In this document: positions 43,694 through 55,912 of the stretch, one piece after another
Position numbering within the stretch: position 1 is the stretch's first letter
How the letters are laid out: every line of letters starts with the position of its first letter
From: Ascidia mentula
Lineage: Eukaryota; Chordata; Ascidiacea; Phlebobranchia; Ascidiidae
Length of the DNA stretch: 64,000 nucleotides
Assembly: GCA_947561715.1 (NCBI GenBank)
Contig: OX387202.1
Coordinates: forward strand, 7,639,001-7,703,000
Direction: 5' to 3'
Program-made: the position numbers and the translations under genes
The notes under the pieces: generated by a model
Told to the model about the DNA's origin: nothing
Seen by the model: the letters and a program-made list of their open reading frames with translations, nothing else
Databases searched by the model: none

Positions 43694-46600
43694 TCACCTT
43701 GATTTCATCATGGATGCTATTGTAAAGTTTAAAATTCCTCCATGTGAATAATATGCAATTTCAACATCTGTGTCAAATCTTAGTTGCATGCTAAACGACT
43801 TTCCACATTCCGTCTACAAAAAAGTTCAACGAAAATTTTATCCAAGTTTAAAAAGTTGTTCATAAAAACAAAAACATACCTCAACCGTAACTTGCATATG
43901 TGGCTCAATATTTTTTGGCAGGATAACATTAAACTTTTCCAAACCAGACAGATTGTGCGTCATTGCAGATTCACCTTTATTAAATTGAAGAGGAATAATA
44001 CCCATTCCCACCAAGTTAGAACGATGAATTCTCTCAAATGACTCAGCTAGTACAGCTTTGACACCCTGAATAATTTAAACATAAATCAAGTTAACAACAC
44101 ACTTTGTTTTATGAACTAAGAACAAATAATTTGGACAAGGTTCATTAAACATTACTTTTTTACTTACTTAGGCAAGAATTAACAATATTATTCACATCAA
44201 CAACATACAACAACTATTGTGCAGTTAAACACACATCAAATTTGTGTTTAGTTTCCAAAGTCAAATATTTTACCACTACACAAAAATCTTTTTTCACAAT
44301 ATGCTGTTAAGAAATTATTTGCTAACATTACTGTTGTGTTTTGTAAAAAGCTGTTTTGTACATTGCAATTACAAAAATTTGTTGTTCATACCAATATCCA
44401 TGGCCCTTTTGCTGCCCAATCTCTACTGGAACCACTTCCATAATCCTTTCCAGCAATGATAATAAGTGGTATGGTAGATTCTTGGTATTTCATGGCAGCA
44501 TCAAAAACATCCATCTTGGAAAAAATATTGCTAAATAATATACACATAAAACAATAAATATTCAATCCCGGTATTTTAATATGAATTTCACAGAAGTTTT
44601 TAAAAATAACCACCAGTTTAAATGTCTTGAATGTGTTGTAAACAAGTATTTTCATCACGAGTAAACATGAATAATTTTATACATCAATTTTTCTATCACT
44701 AATCAGTAGGCAACCCAGAGCTTCTTAACTTTTAGAGAATACCATTTATGAAAACTAAAGAGTGTAACAGACGAATAAAAAAAATTTTAGTTCTTGTATG
44801 AGGTTACCAAAAATTCATCATGTGCATTTGACATCAAAAAGCAAAAAATTTAAAAAAACTTAAAAGGGGTAACAAATAACATTGCCACCACTTGTAGCAT
44901 CACATGACTAGGTGTGCAACAGGGTGCAGCAATTACAAGTTGTAAACCCCTCGAAAGTACATACATTGCTCCTTGTCAATGGTTGTTCCTATGTATGTAA
45001 AGCATTTCCAGAAATAGACGTTTCATATGATTGTCTTTCATCACTAGGACTCGGCCGTTCTTTGCTGCAACATCACAGCCAGGCTCTTTTAACCAAGTCT
45101 GTAACACTCTTTACCAATACCAATATATACTCCACCACAGGCCTTGCATGGAATCAAATTTCAATTCCTCTTGGGTACAATATTATCCTGTTTAGAGTTC
45201 TATGAGGCTTGGTTAGACCACAATGCCATTGTCCTACATCACAACAAGTGAAAGGTTACATCAAATTCACTTTAGAAAAGGGAAGTGGTGATAAATTACC
45301 CTTTTGGATAGAGTGGTTATTTATGAATGGTATGATCAGCACCAGTGTGTATCAGAAGCCAACGCACACCAATCGGTACATATTATTTAGGATACATTAC
45401 ATTTGATACAACACAAGACAGCGGTGGTGATGTCGCTGATAAAGCGAGCCAAGGCTCTGAGCAAAAGAGGTGAATTTCATCTGCGAAAGAATTTGCATTC
45501 GTCATGGATGATAAGAAGACGACAATAGAGCCACAAGAAGCAGAACCAACTACCGACATGATCATTGTGTCGTATGTTCCTGTTTTAACAGACACGCTAA
45601 GCCTTATGATATTGGATTATTGCATTGCAGTCTACATTAAGCCTCATAGAACTCTGGGCAGGATGATATCGAACCATATCAAGGGAGTTGTGTATTTGAT
45701 TCCGTGCACTGTAAGCGAGCATATCAAGGTGAAACCTTAAGAGTCCGTTAAAAGAGTACCGCCGCAACTCTGTAGCAAAAGAATGGCACTAATGAACCAA
45801 TGTTGCCGGAGTCCCAGAGAAGGAGGACAACCATTCAGAATGTGTATTTCTGGAAACGCCCCACATCCATAAGAATAAGCCTTGTGTTAATGACAAGTAG
45901 CAATGTATGTACTTTCCAGCGGTTTACAACAACTTGTTGCAATTGTTGCACTTTGTTACACACCTGGTCATGTGATGCTAGTAAGCGGTGCCAATGTTAT
46001 TTGTTACCCCTTTTTCTTTTTCTGGTGTTTTCTTATGCTTTTTTTCAATTTTTTGTTATATGTGCATAATGAATTGTTGTTACGTAAAAGCCTCGTAGGA
46101 TGGTAGTTGAAATGTTGGTTGTAATAAAAAACTCGTAACTTTATGCCAAAAGAACAGTTTTTTTAAATTTACAATGCCTGGCAGAAAATATAACACTATG
46201 AATAAGGAATAATTGCCAACAAAGTGCTTTGGATGCTACATTTACACAGTGAAAATTCACACCTCTTCCATATTTGGAATATGTATGGTTTTGGGTGCTT
46301 CTCTTCCCACAAGTTTGTTTTTAATTCGAATATTAGCAAATGTTCCCCGACTCATGATGGCATCGTTGCCTCTTCTGCTTCCATATGAGTTGAAGTCCCG
46401 CGGTTTTATGCTAAACAGGAATTTTGGTTGGGACTACCCTACAAACAACTTCCTGAATCATGCAAGTGATATAAATCAGACAAGAAATTACCCTCTTTTT
46501 GAAAGGTATCTTGCAGCAGGAGACGATCGACTTATAGAACCAGCAGGAGAAATATGGTCTGTTGTTACACTATCCCCAAGAAAAAGTAGTGCATGCATAC

Positions 46601-49600
46601 CTTTGAGGTTGGTTTGTTCTTGCTTTTCCGTCTAAAACAAATCATGATGCTAATGACTCACATGTGAAGTATCTAATTAAGTAGAAATAAGACTATCTGT
46701 ACCTCAAACAGCATATTTGCATGTTGTACAATAACTTTGTTTCAGGTCATTTACAACAATCACAGATAAATCACACAATATACTTTTGACACACACCATA
46801 CCAATAACCATGTTTAAATCAGAAAGCTTTCCATCACTTACTAATGCCTTAAAAAATGGGGGAGCTTTAATGTATGTTGAAGAAGGATTCCATTCATACA
46901 AAGTGCTGCTAGAACATTCAAGTGCATTCCAATTTGCGTTTCCAGTCTAGAAGTAAATATTTTGAGTATTGTTAGTAGTAAAGAAGTCATTGCTCACTAA
47001 AAAAAAATACAATGCACCAATGCATTTTTTACACAATAAAACACATTTCTAAACTACCTTCTACTCAGTTTGAGTAACTTTGCACTGACGTTATGAGGCA
47101 CTGTTTGTTTACATAGTGTTTTATAAAGTAAAAAAAAAACTTTTTAAAGTTAAAGGAAATTTTTGACACTGAAAGTAATCAAGGCACTTTCGTAGTAATA
47201 AAAAATTACTAGCGTTACACAACCAGAGTTGGGTTGTGGAGTTGGGGTTGACTGGGTTGCAAGGATTTAACTGTTGTTAATATGGCTGTTGACTCAGGTA
47301 ATGCAAAATTTGTAGTGATGTTGCAAAACAAAATTACTCAGAGAATAAGTGACATTTCAACTGCAACCACTTAACTGAAGTTACCCTCACTTCTAAACAA
47401 AAGGAGTGAGGGTTAAACAAAAATATTTTCACAGAGTTGGGATTAGAGGCCCAGACTGAGGCTTACAAATGTTACATAGAACTATTAATATTATGAAGTA
47501 TTATCAAAAATTGTATTATAACCTTTGATCGCCAAAAACCAGTAGTTTTCTTGCCATTAGTGTTTATTTAATTGTTACCTTGATTTTTCCGTAAACTTCT
47601 TTAAACATGTTGGGAAGAACAGACTTCTTTTCCATTTCTTGAATATCTAGTCTTGAAGGCCATATATCTCTCAGAAAAACTGGTTTACCTTCCTGTCCAA
47701 ATCCTAAATATTTTGTTCTTGTTTAGAATGCCTAACTACCTCAACAAACAAAAGTTCAAACAACTACAAATCTTGTTATTTTTGTACAATCCATTATTTC
47801 ATTAAAAAAAAATTATACTCAACCTAAAGGTTCTTTTTCAAAGTCAATAAGAACTGTTCCTGCCAAAGCATATGCAACAACCAACATAGGTGAAGCTAGG
47901 TAGTTGGCTCTAGTTGACTGATGGATTCTGCCCTCAAAATTTCGATTTCCAGATAATACACCACAAGTAACCAAATCACCCTGAATAGGTATTGATAAAA
48001 AATAATTACTTCCATGTTTGTAAAAACCTTTGGTACTTTAAGTGTTTTGTGTTCAATATATATTACAGCTTTTAATACAGCGGTTCCCAACTGGTGGCAC
48101 ACAAAAACTTAATATTATTGGATGAAACTTGAACCCATTAAAATTAAGGTTGGGAATCACTGCTTAAACAACATGAGCATGTGTATGCAAAACAGACATA
48201 CTCCAGGGAAAGACCACAGTTCAACTCCATAAAGTTATATATATATAAGCAGAACAATAAATTTAAGATAATTTAATATACCTCTGATATTGCAGCATCC
48301 ACTTCTTCAGGCAATGGTCCACTGTTTCCTATGCATGTCATGCACCCATACCCCACAACATCAAAACTGTGTAAAAACAATAACATCATTATCTACGACT
48401 TTAAAAATGTTGACAGGTTTTTCCCCTTTGTACAAGGGATAAGTTAAATTACAATGCAAGTGACAGTCTCTTCAAAGTTTTTTTATTACAGTGGAATATG
48501 AAAAAAAGGTAATGACATCATAAGCATGATGAAAGTAAAAGAGATAAACTATTTTTTGGGTAAAATATTGCCTAACATTTTTCAATTGAATTGACAGAAG
48601 TTTTATAAGTACGGTTTGGTTAGTTGTTATTAAGATTATAAATAAAAATAATTAAATGCACTTACAACAACAACAAAAAAGCATAGTTTAGCACCAGTAG
48701 CATTTAAGTTTGTATACATCTACTGCAAGGGTGCAAAACCTGCGTATGTAGGGCCTTATAAAATTGTTAAATATAATATTTCATTACACTTATAGACATA
48801 AGTAAGTTACACTTATAGACATAAGTAAATTACACTAATAGACATAAGTAAATGCGAAGTTTTAGGCATGAACTCACTGGCAGCCGTTAGTGAAATAAAG
48901 TCTGTGTGATGTGGCTGGCATTAATAAAAAGGTTGTGCACCCCTGATCTACTGATTCAATAAATCAGGTTTTATTATTCAAATATAACAGTCAACAGTGA
49001 TCACACAAACATGATTAAAATGTGAGCTACCCAAGCTTTTGCAGAAATGCAAGTACACCACTGTCTTTCAGGTAGTATGTGACAACACCGCTGCCTGGTG
49101 ATAAACTGGTTTTAATGTAAGGATCAACATTTAATCCTGCATAGACAGCATTCCTGGCAAGTAAACCTGAAAGAAAAAAATATTTCTGGAGCAAGATAAC
49201 AGAAATAATGTAAAATCTTCGCTATCTTCATACATTGCTCAATAGCTTGTATGAAATTTAAACCAAAATTTTGATCAATCAAAGTGACGATCCAGTTTTA
49301 TAGTCTTGAAATCTTAGTACATTGTTTTACAAACGTTTATTTACAAAGTTGGCCAGGAATCCGCGATAAGTATTATATTTAAGTGAAGAAACAAATCATG
49401 GTCACTTTTAGGTTATTTAATACAAAACAAAATTAGGCACAACAAAAAGGAGCCATAAACAGTTCACCAACAAAAACAGCAAGCTAACAATAGTTTTTGC
49501 CTTGCGTTTTTATGGTATATACCCATGGGCGTATCCAGGGGGGGGGTCCGAGGGGTCCGGACCCCCCCCCTTTTGTGAAATATTTTGGTCTTTTTTGATA

Positions 49601-52600
49601 ACTAAACAAACGCCACGGTATTTTTTTGTCAAAGTCCGCATGAAAAACAGAAATTTTCTTTGATGTTGACCTAAAAACCGCATCGTGCTTGCATTCGCCA
49701 TTGTTTCCAAACAGGGAGCATCGTTACCGAACACTTGGCATTGTTACGAAACAAGTGTCATTTTTCGTCAGTTTACGGACGAAACGTCATTTTTCACGTT
49801 GTAATGACAAGCGGTTTACTTGCGTGAAAGTTAATTAGTTTAGTTGTTAAACTTTCCATAGCGTTACACAATTGCCCAAGCCAGAAAGTCACCGTGTATG
49901 TGACGATTGACGCAAACACCGGCTTTCGTATTTTGCGATTCTCGCCCACAAATAACCTTAGTTTATACCTAAAAATCGGGGAATACCCTAAAAAATTTGG
50001 ACCCCCCCTTTAAAAATTCCTGGATACGCCCCTGTATATACCTCATCATCTCATCAAGTTATTCCATGAAAGTTTTAAGGTTTTGCAAAACCCAGATTGG
50101 AAATAACTACTATACCACATATTCCTGTCTAAAATAATGTAATCCCCCTATTTTTGTAGATACCTGCCCCAAGCATAACAGTTGGATTGCTTGTGTTTGT
50201 ACATGATGTGATGGCTGCTATGACAACTGAGCCATGTTTCAACTTATATGATTTTCCACAATATGAAAAGTCTACAGATGTCTTTGACTTTTCTTCTGGA
50301 ATACCAAACCCTTTAAATGAAATCTTAACAAAAACAATTTTAGTGAACAACAGATCATAAAATAACAAGTAATGGAACAAACCTTGTTGGTTAAACATGC
50401 TTTGAAGTCTTCTTTCATATCAGAAACTGCAACACGATCATGGGGTCTTTTAGGGCCACTGAGAGAAGGCACTATGCTTCCCAAGTCAAGGTTAAAAACC
50501 TGCAAATAAAATACTTTTAGCTCTCAGATTCTTAAACACCACCTCAATGTCTACAAAGTTGTAATTTTTGATCTGTTTAGTGAAAATTGTACCTCTTTAA
50601 TGACTGTATGGTATGCATTAAAAATGCAGCTATGTAGGGAAAAGGTGTCCACATTATTTGAAAATATTTCCATTAATATATGTGCAAAAAAAGCCATAAT
50701 ATTGCAAAGCTGCAGACAGGGTGTGTACACGCACTGTTTCGACCTGTAAGGTCTCATCAGTGCAGCTGTTGAGTGGCACTGTGCTAGCTGTCATTAAAAT
50801 ACTAAAATGAATTATATTGTCATGAATAACCTCATGATAAGACTATGTGTAGTATAAGCAAAATGCAAGTTCAACAAAACTCATAAATAGTATTATTTTT
50901 GTGAACTGAGCCAACAATGCTTTAGCAAGCTAATTGTGTTTGTCAGACATAGTCAAACATTCCCAACTGAAAAATGTTTAATATGTGTAAACCAATGTTT
51001 CGAGAAAAAATACCTGCAATTTGATTTGATTTTATGAGCAGAATATTTCAGACATAGAACCCTTGTCAGGTGAAATAGTGTAAATTTAAGTGGGAAAAAT
51101 ATAGCTGCAACTATAAGGTACTTGATTATAATGGATAAACTATTTTTACAAATAGATTTACAGGCAATTTTGATCATACAAAAGTCTGACTGCAGAAGTT
51201 GTTTCTGGGAATTCAAATTATGATTTTATTACTTTTAGTCAAATAATGTTAATTTTGTAAACATACTTCAGTAAACTTGGGGTCTTGAGATTCATCACTG
51301 TAGTCTCTAAACAGCTTTGTTGCTCTTAAATACTTCTCAACAATTTGTATTTTCTTCTGATCTCTGGCTAAAATAATAAATGCAATTACATAAAATTTAC
51401 ATAAATCGGCGGATGTACATTTTTCTCACCAGTTTGTTTGAGATATTCCAAGGAAATTTTGTCCACAGGGAAAAACCCTACAGTGGCACCATATTCAGGA
51501 CACATGTTTGATATTGTAGCTCTATCAGCAATCGAAAGCTTAGTAACACCAGGACCAAAAAATTCAACAAATTTTCCAACCACACCAATTTGACGCAGAT
51601 GCTGCAATATAAAACCTCTGAAGGTAAAGGTTTCTGTGCAGCAACAAATTTGTTGTAAGTTATACATATGGCAAAGTTTGCAATTTACTCCCCCTAAAAT
51701 ACTGAAACAAAAAGCCCCAATTATAATTTAATAAAACCACAGAAAACAATTGGGCACATCTTCAGCAATAGCAAGAAATACTACATTTTGTTGGATTTAC
51801 CTTAGTAACAGTTAAAACAACATCTGTACTTGTTGCCAAAGGATTTATTTCACCAGTAAGTTTGTAACCAACTACTTTAGGCAGTATCATGGATATTGCT
51901 TGCCCAAGCATGACAGCTTCTGCCTCTATTCCTCCCACACCTAAAGTATAGGTTGTGTTTGCTTTTTATAAAGTATGGCTGTGTAATGTAGCCAACTAGC
52001 GATGGGCAATATAGAATAATACACTATTCTAGAACATTCTAGAATAGTTAAATCGAATCCAGAATACCGAATCCTATTCTGTTTTTGTTTTAGCTTGAGC
52101 ACTGAAGCACAATAAACATAAAAGGTTTTTTACACTCCAACAACAAAGCACAATCAAAGAAATAAATTTATTGCACTGTAATATATTTAGGTCCCCCTGT
52201 GTGCTTGCCTGTCAAGCGACAACGTAATTTTGTGGCTGACAAACCTGCACGTCACAACCATAGCAGAAGATTGACGAAAAAAGATACGCACCGTATTTAC
52301 TCTATAGTAAGCCGCGGCTTTCAAAGTTGTTTAAGCTACCGCTTGTGATGCTTACAATCGAGGGCGACTTATATTATTTAATGTCAAGCCGATAATTTGT
52401 CTGTGGCTCTGAGTTTTAATGAAATTCACCTTTAACTAGCTCAGATTTGTTGACAATTATTGTAGGTCACCAAAGTTTGCCTCATAACATCTACGTGCAT
52501 CTTGCATTTGAGGGCGGCTAATATTAATTTTTTACCACCGTCGCATGCGCAAATACGGAAAGTTACCACACATAGAAGATAAATAACGAAACCTATTATT

Positions 52601-55600
52601 CGGTTTGAAGACAATTTGGACTCCGGTTTCCCTATTGTAAATTGCCCATCTCTATGGCCAATGCAAACATAGTGTTGCAATTTAAATTTTTTTAACTTCT
52701 CACCAGAAAAGTACACATATAAAACAAAGTACAAATACTAACTTTATGAATAAAAAATACAAAAAATACTCTACAGTTCTTGAAACTCAACAGAAAAATA
52801 TCCTGTATGGAAAGAAAATTGATTTTTTATCAAAAACATGTTGTTGAAAAATTGTACAATATTTATTTCAATTTGCTGTAAGTTGCATTGTTAAACTGAC
52901 ATTTCTTGAAATCAATGGGGATTTTGAGTTCTTACCCCATCCTAGTATGCCCAATCCATTAATCATGGTTGTATGAGAATCAGTTCCTATAAGTGTGTCG
53001 GGAAATAAGTAATCCCCGTCGTCAAACACCACTCGAGCTAAATACTCCAAATTAACCTGATGAACAATCCCAGATCCAGGTGGTAAAATGTTTAGGTTAT
53101 CAAAGGCTTGGGCTCCCCACTGCAAAATAAGCATTTTTACTAGTTTTGTACTAAAAATCTATCAAGCAATGTCACAAAAAACTAGTATAATTATGAGCAA
53201 GGCAAATAATAACAAAAATTTTATTTTCACTTTAACTACTAGTATTTTTGTTTAAATAAAGTTTTTCTACTAGCAAATGGAACTAGTCTTCTATTATCTA
53301 TTTATTGTCAGTGTAGTGTGCAAATTGAACAGTGCAATATTTTATTTTCTACTTAAATACGAAGAGGGTTCCTCCCTGTTGGATATATTTAATCGCTTTT
53401 TAATATTGTCTATGGATTTCTGTTAATGTTAGTTAGGAGTAAATGTTGAGCTTTGCTTTTGTTTGTTTCTATTCTTTTTAGTACAAAACCTGTCTATGCC
53501 ATTAAGGCAAAACCAATATTTCTGCAGAGAAGCTGATCATCAATCACTTTTTGTGAGTAATTTTGGACAAATTCAAACAACCACTAAATTTACACAGCTC
53601 TATTTATGTATAATGTTACATTACATGAAGAATATCTTTACCCTTGTAAAGAAATGTTTACTTTACAATAGTACAAAAGTTACCAAAAGTTGGTATATAA
53701 CATTTACTTTTAAAAATGCAAATCGTTCTTGGTTTCTTTCAAATTCCCTTTGTAGGTTCTTTGAAGCAGCATCTTCACTGTAAATAAAAGGCAAAAAAGT
53801 GTCATATGAGCTGGGGCAATGGGTATTATTCATATCCACTGTTTAATCATATATATATTTTTAAGTTAGAAGATAAATTTTTCACTTTCTCGGGATACCG
53901 TATTTTACGGACCATAAAGCGCACCCGATTATAAGGCGCACTGTCAATAAATTGCTTTGATTAGTTTTTTGTTCATACATAAGGCGCAACGGGCTATAGA
54001 ACGCAACGTATTTTAAGGAGTATGGGTTACCGTATAAAGCTGTATATATAAGCAGTATTCGCATTATACAATTATGAGGAGCAAGAGAAATAAAAGTTTA
54101 CTTGTTAGGTAATCAATGTAAAGCAAGTCACAATAGTAAAATGAGCAAAAGAAAAAATGAGCCTAGTGAATATCACAGTTGCTAGTTGCTTTTACCGTAG
54201 TTTATTGTGTAAGATGGTGGTTTATTTATATTATAATAGTATCGGTACTGGTTTTGAGTGTAGGCAATAAGGCACTACTTGATCCATACATTAGGCGCTC
54301 CGGCTTATAAGGCGCACGATCAATTTATGAGGAAAAAAAAGGATTTAAATTGCGCCTTATGGTCCGTAAAATACGGTAATATATATATTACGGATGTAAA
54401 AATACAAACAACAAATCAGAATTTACAATTGCAGATTGTTGCAATTAGAAAAAGTACATCAAAATTTATTTGCATGGGTAACAAACATACGACTCCTTTA
54501 ACTGATCACCATCTCAAATAAACATCAAAATGTTACTTAAACCTGCACAACCAGGATTTTAGTAAGAGTGATGCGGTGTGAATATGACTCAATTTAAAGA
54601 CACAATCATAACCTAAGGCCAAAAATTATCGAAGCACATCTGAGCCCGTTTCACACCTTTCACAGCGCACTGCACATAGGTTGAAAAACCTCGACTCAAA
54701 CCAAAGAAACACCAAGGGCTAAAACAAGTCAATACAAATAAACTTATTGTTTTATTGTTGCCTCAACGAATTTCAGAGGGTGTTTAATTGCAATTGCTCT
54801 ACTTGAATTAGATGATTGTTGCTTAAACACAAAACATTGCAACAGCTGCATTTTAAATTTTCATTTTCTATCATTTAACAAAACAAATCACCACTATCAC
54901 ATAATTTCACACAAACCTTCTGGAGAAGTCAACTTGTACAGAGTGATCAATAACAAGATCAACAGGACAAACTGGATTTATCATTTCTGGTTTCCCCCCA
55001 AGCTCTGCAACAGCATTTCTCATTCCAGCAAAATCAACAACAGCAGGAACACCCCTGTTAAAGATATGTTTAGCAAGAAATTTGCAGTAGTGGGATGTGT
55101 GCATTGGGTGAAATCACATAAATAACATTCCTTAATGAGCCAACATGATTTAAAGTTTGCCCATTAGGCTGCCCCAAGTAATTGCAGGTTAAAACTTATG
55201 CAGTTGTTCTGAACTGGAGGTCACCAAAGTATTATCAGGGGTTTTGTAGTATTACTTTGATATTTTAAGATTATGAAAAACATTTGCTGTTTACTGCTTT
55301 GGCATTAAATTTACTGTTTACCAGGTGGTAATGTATGTAAATGCAGCATTTGTGTAGAATTGCCATGTAACAGAAAGATTGCTATCTAAAATTCTCTGCG
55401 GTAAATCACATGTGAAACATTGGAGATGGTAATGAAAGTCTACGGCAAACATACCACAGGTTTTTTGAAATATGTTATGTCTGTCCAGGATTTTGAATTA
55501 ATTGGAAATAGGGGACTTACGTAAAATCTTGCAAAACAACTCTAGCTGGCTTGAACTTTATTTCAACTTCTTTTAACGAAGTTTTTTTCCAATTAATAGT

Positions 55601-55912
55601 TTTGTCAATATCATCCTCCTTGATATGGAAATTGTCACAGTTTCTGATCACAGACTCCACCAAAACACGAATTGAGTAAGGTAATTCATCTAGCAAAACA
55701 AGACCTTGCTTCAATTCAAAATTGTTATCGTCAAGTTTGTATAAATCTTTTTGATAATTTCACATATTCTCCTTCAAACTTGATATTTGTATATGCATAA
55801 TACAAAGTAAATTCAGTTACAAATTCTCACCAAGAACATCTTTTTCCACAGCTTGAGTTATGTCGATGTACTTGAATGTTTTTCCATCTACTTCCATTAA
55901 ATTTATGGACAT
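43694..55912 (-). CDS. ACO1: Cytosolic aconitase / iron regulatory protein 1, 20 exons, 904 aa
   Basis: A bifunctional [4Fe-4S] aconitase that, when the cluster is lost, binds iron-responsive elements in mRNA. Exons: 55912-55831, 55746-55521, 55054-54917, 53777-53708, 53119-52936, 51940-51801, 51601-51430, 51367-51267, 50499-50383, 50323-50164, 49166-49031, 48366-48282, 47980-47824, 47703-47579, 46946-46842, 46631-46492, 46410-46263, 44514-44392, 44065-43880 and 43813-43694. Total 2715 nt with all phases matching; human IRP1 is 889 aa. Visible motifs: [72 protein letters not shown], the cluster Cys in SCTNTSNP and the pair in [42 protein letters not shown] and [13 protein letters not shown]. 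All three cluster cysteines and the substrate/RNA-binding arginines of the family are present. There is no IRP2-specific insert and no mitochondrial presequence. Exons 14-20 and part of 13 lie in the tandem duplication. The introns are loaded with transposons. Confidence 0.95.
44863..46013 (+). mobile_element. Penelope-like retroelement relic with long inverted flanks (copy 2)
   Basis: Identical in all inspected parts to 38908-40058, shifted by 5,955 bp. It lies in the intron between exons 17 and 18 of the intact aconitase gene. The retroelement therefore inserted and decayed before the duplication. Confidence 0.65.
48078..48162. mobile_element. Short hAT-like MITE in aconitase intron 12
   Basis: CAGCGGTTCCCAAC at the left and GTTGGGAATCACTG at the right form hAT-type terminal inverted repeats. 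The 85-bp unit has no coding capacity. The flanking 8 bp (TTTTAATA and CTTAAACA) match only in part. Confidence 0.5.
48726..48945. mobile_element. hAT-like MITE with perfect 8-bp target duplication
   Basis: Perfect 8-bp direct repeat ATCTACTG at 48718-48725 and 48946-48953. The ends are CAAGGGTGCAAAACCT and AGGTTGTGCACCCCTG, inverted repeats of hAT type. The 220-bp body holds three tandem units of about 24 bp (TTACACTTATAGACATAAG with variants) at about 48785-48852. It lies in the intron between exons 11 and 12 of the aconitase gene. Confidence 0.85.
49524..50034. mobile_element. Non-autonomous hAT-like element, 511 bp, with 8-bp target duplication
   Basis: Perfect 8-bp repeat TATATACC at 49516-49523 and 50035-50042. 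The ends are CATGGGCGTATCCAGG and CCTGGATACGCCCCTG, inverted repeats of the CAGGGGCGTA hAT type, followed at both ends by a run of G/C (GGGGGGGTCC and GGACCCCCCC). No transposase. It lies in the intron between exons 10 and 11 of the aconitase gene. Its higher GC content and CpG use differ from the surrounding intron, which suggests a recent insertion. Confidence 0.85.
50705..50790. mobile_element. MITE family A, solo end
   Basis: GCAGACAGGGTGTGTACACG and ACCTGTAAGGTCTCATC match the left end of the element at 3362-3596 nearly exactly; the other end is absent. It lies in the intron between exons 8 and 9 of the aconitase gene. Confidence 0.65.
51997..52654. mobile_element. Non-autonomous hAT-like element, about 658 bp
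   Basis: The left end TAGCGATGGGCAATATAGAA and the right end, complement TAGAGATGGGCAATTTACAA, are hAT-type inverted repeats. The flanking 8 bp, TAGCCAAC and TGGCCAAT, are a diverged target duplication. The interior has palindromic TTCTAGAA runs (ATTCTAGAACATTCTAGAAT) and no transposase. It lies in the intron between exons 5 and 6 of the aconitase gene. Confidence 0.7.
53896..54378. mobile_element. Inverted-repeat element with TACCGTATTTTACGG ends
   Basis: The left end TACCGTATTTTACGGACCAT and the right end ATGGTCCGTAAAATACGGTA are exact reverse complements; GCGCCTTAT/ATAAGGCGC words recur several times inside near both ends. TA at each border fits a TA target duplication. No transposase. 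It lies in the intron between exons 3 and 4 of the aconitase gene. Confidence 0.8.

Larger units (their letters stand above)
41981..47935. repeat. 5,955-bp tandem duplication, copy 2 (proximal, part of the intact gene)
   Basis: Direct repeat of 36026-41980. It is continuous at its right end with the rest of the aconitase gene, and its right breakpoint falls inside exon 13 (47980-47824). See copy 1 for differences and microhomology. Confidence 0.95.

Noticed and set aside
48785-48852. CRISPR-like array (three spaced repeats)
   Set aside because: Only three contiguous ~24-bp units with no unique spacers, inside a hAT-like MITE in a eukaryotic intron.
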